Of a DNA stretch of 64,000 nucleotides, positions 63,178-64,000 are shown in pieces (the first letter of the stretch is position 1; each line of letters starts with the position of its first letter). Made by a program: the position numbers and the translations under genes. Source of the DNA: Hyphomicrobiales bacterium (GTDB lineage: Bacteria; Pseudomonadota; Alphaproteobacteria; Rhizobiales; Rhizobiaceae). Location: positions 1 through 64,000 of the forward strand of contig UCJD01000029.1 in assembly GCA_900472605.1 (NCBI GenBank), given 5' to 3'. Under the pieces are notes generated by a model. That model was not told the DNA's origin. It saw nothing but the letters and a program-made list of their open reading frames with translations, and did not search any database.

Positions 63178-64000
63178 TCAGGTGCGCGGCTTCAGGTTCT
63201 CCGGGTCGTAGATCGGCTTGTAGCCGACGCTGACCACTTCGACCGGGTAGGTCTCGGCGAAATACTCGACGTTGAGCTTGCGGCCGACCTGGCAGTATTC
63301 CTGCGGCAGGTAGGCGAGCGCGATGTTCTTGCCGACCGTCGGGCCGTAAGCGACGGATGTCGTGTAGGAGATGCGGCCGAGGCTGTCGACCAGCGTCTTG
63401 CCGGTATCAGGGTCCATGACCGGCATGGAGCCGACGGGGTAGCGCTTGACGCCCTTGCTGTCGGTATTCTCCGTCATGACGAGGGTGCAGAGCATGGCCG
63501 GCTGGTGGTCGCGGGCCTTGTATTCCAGATGCTTTGCCTTGCCGCGGAAGTCGGCTTCCTTGACCTTTGGGCGGGCGAGGTCCGCTTCCAGAAGGTTATA
63601 CTGGGTGAGCAGGTCGCCGTTCTGCAGGCGCAGCGACTTTTCCATGCGGCGCGAGTTGGCGTAGGTCTCGACGCCGAAGGGCATGACGCCGGTGGCGCGC
63701 AGCGCATCCCAGACGGCGAGGCCGTCCTCGTACTTCATGTGCAGTTCCCAGCCCTGCTCGCCGACATAGGAGATGCGGAAGGCGGTGACCGTCTTGCCCG
63801 CGATCTCGATCGGCTTGATGGCCGCGAAGGCGAAGTTTTCGGGATCGAGCGCTGCCGGATCGGCGACCACCTTCTTCAGCGTGTCGCGGGCGTTCGGGCC
63901 CCAGATGCCGATCGTGATGAACTTTTCCGAGACGTCGGATATCGTCACGTCGAGGCCGCGATCCTCGGCCACGCGCTTCATGTAGTGGAAGTCGCGCGGG
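63178..64000 (-). CDS. GcvT-domain protein (sarcosine/dimethylglycine dehydrogenase-like), 5' end outside
   Basis: At least 274 residues, open through the window edge, so the N terminus is missing. The visible part is the folate-binding GcvT/aminomethyltransferase domain: ITIGIWGPNARDTLKKVV, RISYVGEQGWELHMKYEDGL, ETYANSRRMEKSLRL, and the C-terminal PVEVVSVGYKPIYDPE. Such domains form the C-terminal half of FAD-dependent dimethylglycine or sarcosine dehydrogenases and related demethylases, which pass a one-carbon unit to tetrahydrofolate. An FAD domain is expected beyond the window. A stand-alone GcvT-like protein is the alternative. Confidence 0.85.
   Translation of the reverse strand, partial: PRDFHYMKRVAEDRGLDVTISDVSEKFITIGIWGPNARDTLKKVVADPAALDPENFAFAAIKPIEIAGKTVTAFRISYVGEQGWELHMKYEDGLAVWDALRATGVMPFGVETYANSRRMEKSLRLQNGDLLTQYNLLEADLARPKVKEADFRGKAKHLEYKARDHQPAMLCTLVMTENTDSKGVKRYPVGSMPVMDPDTGKTLVDSLGRISYTTSVAYGPTVGKNIALAYLPQEYCQVGRKLNVEYFAETYPVEVVSVGYKPIYDPENLKPRT

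Overview
The window looks like a chromosomal segment of a Rhizobiaceae-type alphaproteobacterium (Hyphomicrobiales). This rests on high GC content, an initiator tRNA preceded by what looks like an rRNA-operon tail, a FixJ-like regulator and FixK/FNR-type boxes, class Ib nrdHIEF under a cobalamin riboswitch, a Ugp-like importer, and dispersed palindromes of the kind common in rhizobial intergenic DNA. The genus cannot be fixed from sequence alone.

Layout. 1-0.6 kb: a series of structurally similar hairpins, then tRNA-fMet and an IS66-like transposase remnant. 0.6-2.2 kb: a secreted sulfatase. 2.3-6.6 kb (minus): nrdHIEF with a B12 riboswitch, a promoter and an NrdR-like box. 6.9-15.1 kb: a ROK regulator divergent from a ugpBAEC-like importer fused in one operon to two glycerophosphodiesterases and an inositol-monophosphatase-like enzyme. 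15.2-20.8 kb: small membrane and secreted proteins, a Crp/Fnr regulator, two paralogous winged-helix-like membrane proteins and a FixJ-like regulator that lacks its phosphoacceptor Asp. 21.0-34.4 kb: an arginine and ornithine island made of arcABC, an APC permease, a CDF transporter, an AdiA-like decarboxylase, a SpeF-like decarboxylase, a PotE-like antiporter and a lone binding protein. FixK/FNR-type boxes precede three of its transcription units. 34.5-43.8 kb: stress or envelope genes, namely an AI-2E family exporter, PPK2, SulP, a YiaVW-like pair, DUF3300, DUF2950 and small proteins.

44.0-57.6 kb is the most unusual part. A tightly coupled five-gene cassette (two paralogous nucleotidyltransferases, a GDPD-like protein, a HAD phosphatase and a cupin) is followed by an unrecognised protein. 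A long AT-rich leader then precedes a 1745-residue protein built of Ser/Thr-rich octapeptides arranged in an exact 408-bp super-period. Immediately downstream lie a TPR-GT41 (O-GlcNAc-transferase/SPINDLY-like) enzyme and UDP-galactopyranose mutase. I infer a dedicated glycoprotein or surface-decoration system in which the GT41 enzyme modifies the repeat protein.

57.7-63.1 kb: an exported MsrB/MsrA pair and a three-subunit GMC dehydrogenase (Tat-exported small subunit, FAD subunit with a Cys cluster, triheme cytochrome c). The window ends inside a minus-strand GcvT-domain protein.

The genes suggest a soil or plant-associated aerobe with microaerobic capacity. It can make ATP and alkalinise from arginine, swap arginine or ornithine for polyamines, recycle glycerophosphodiesters, and decorate a large repeat protein. 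All functions are assigned from sequence motifs and remembered family features; no database search was run.
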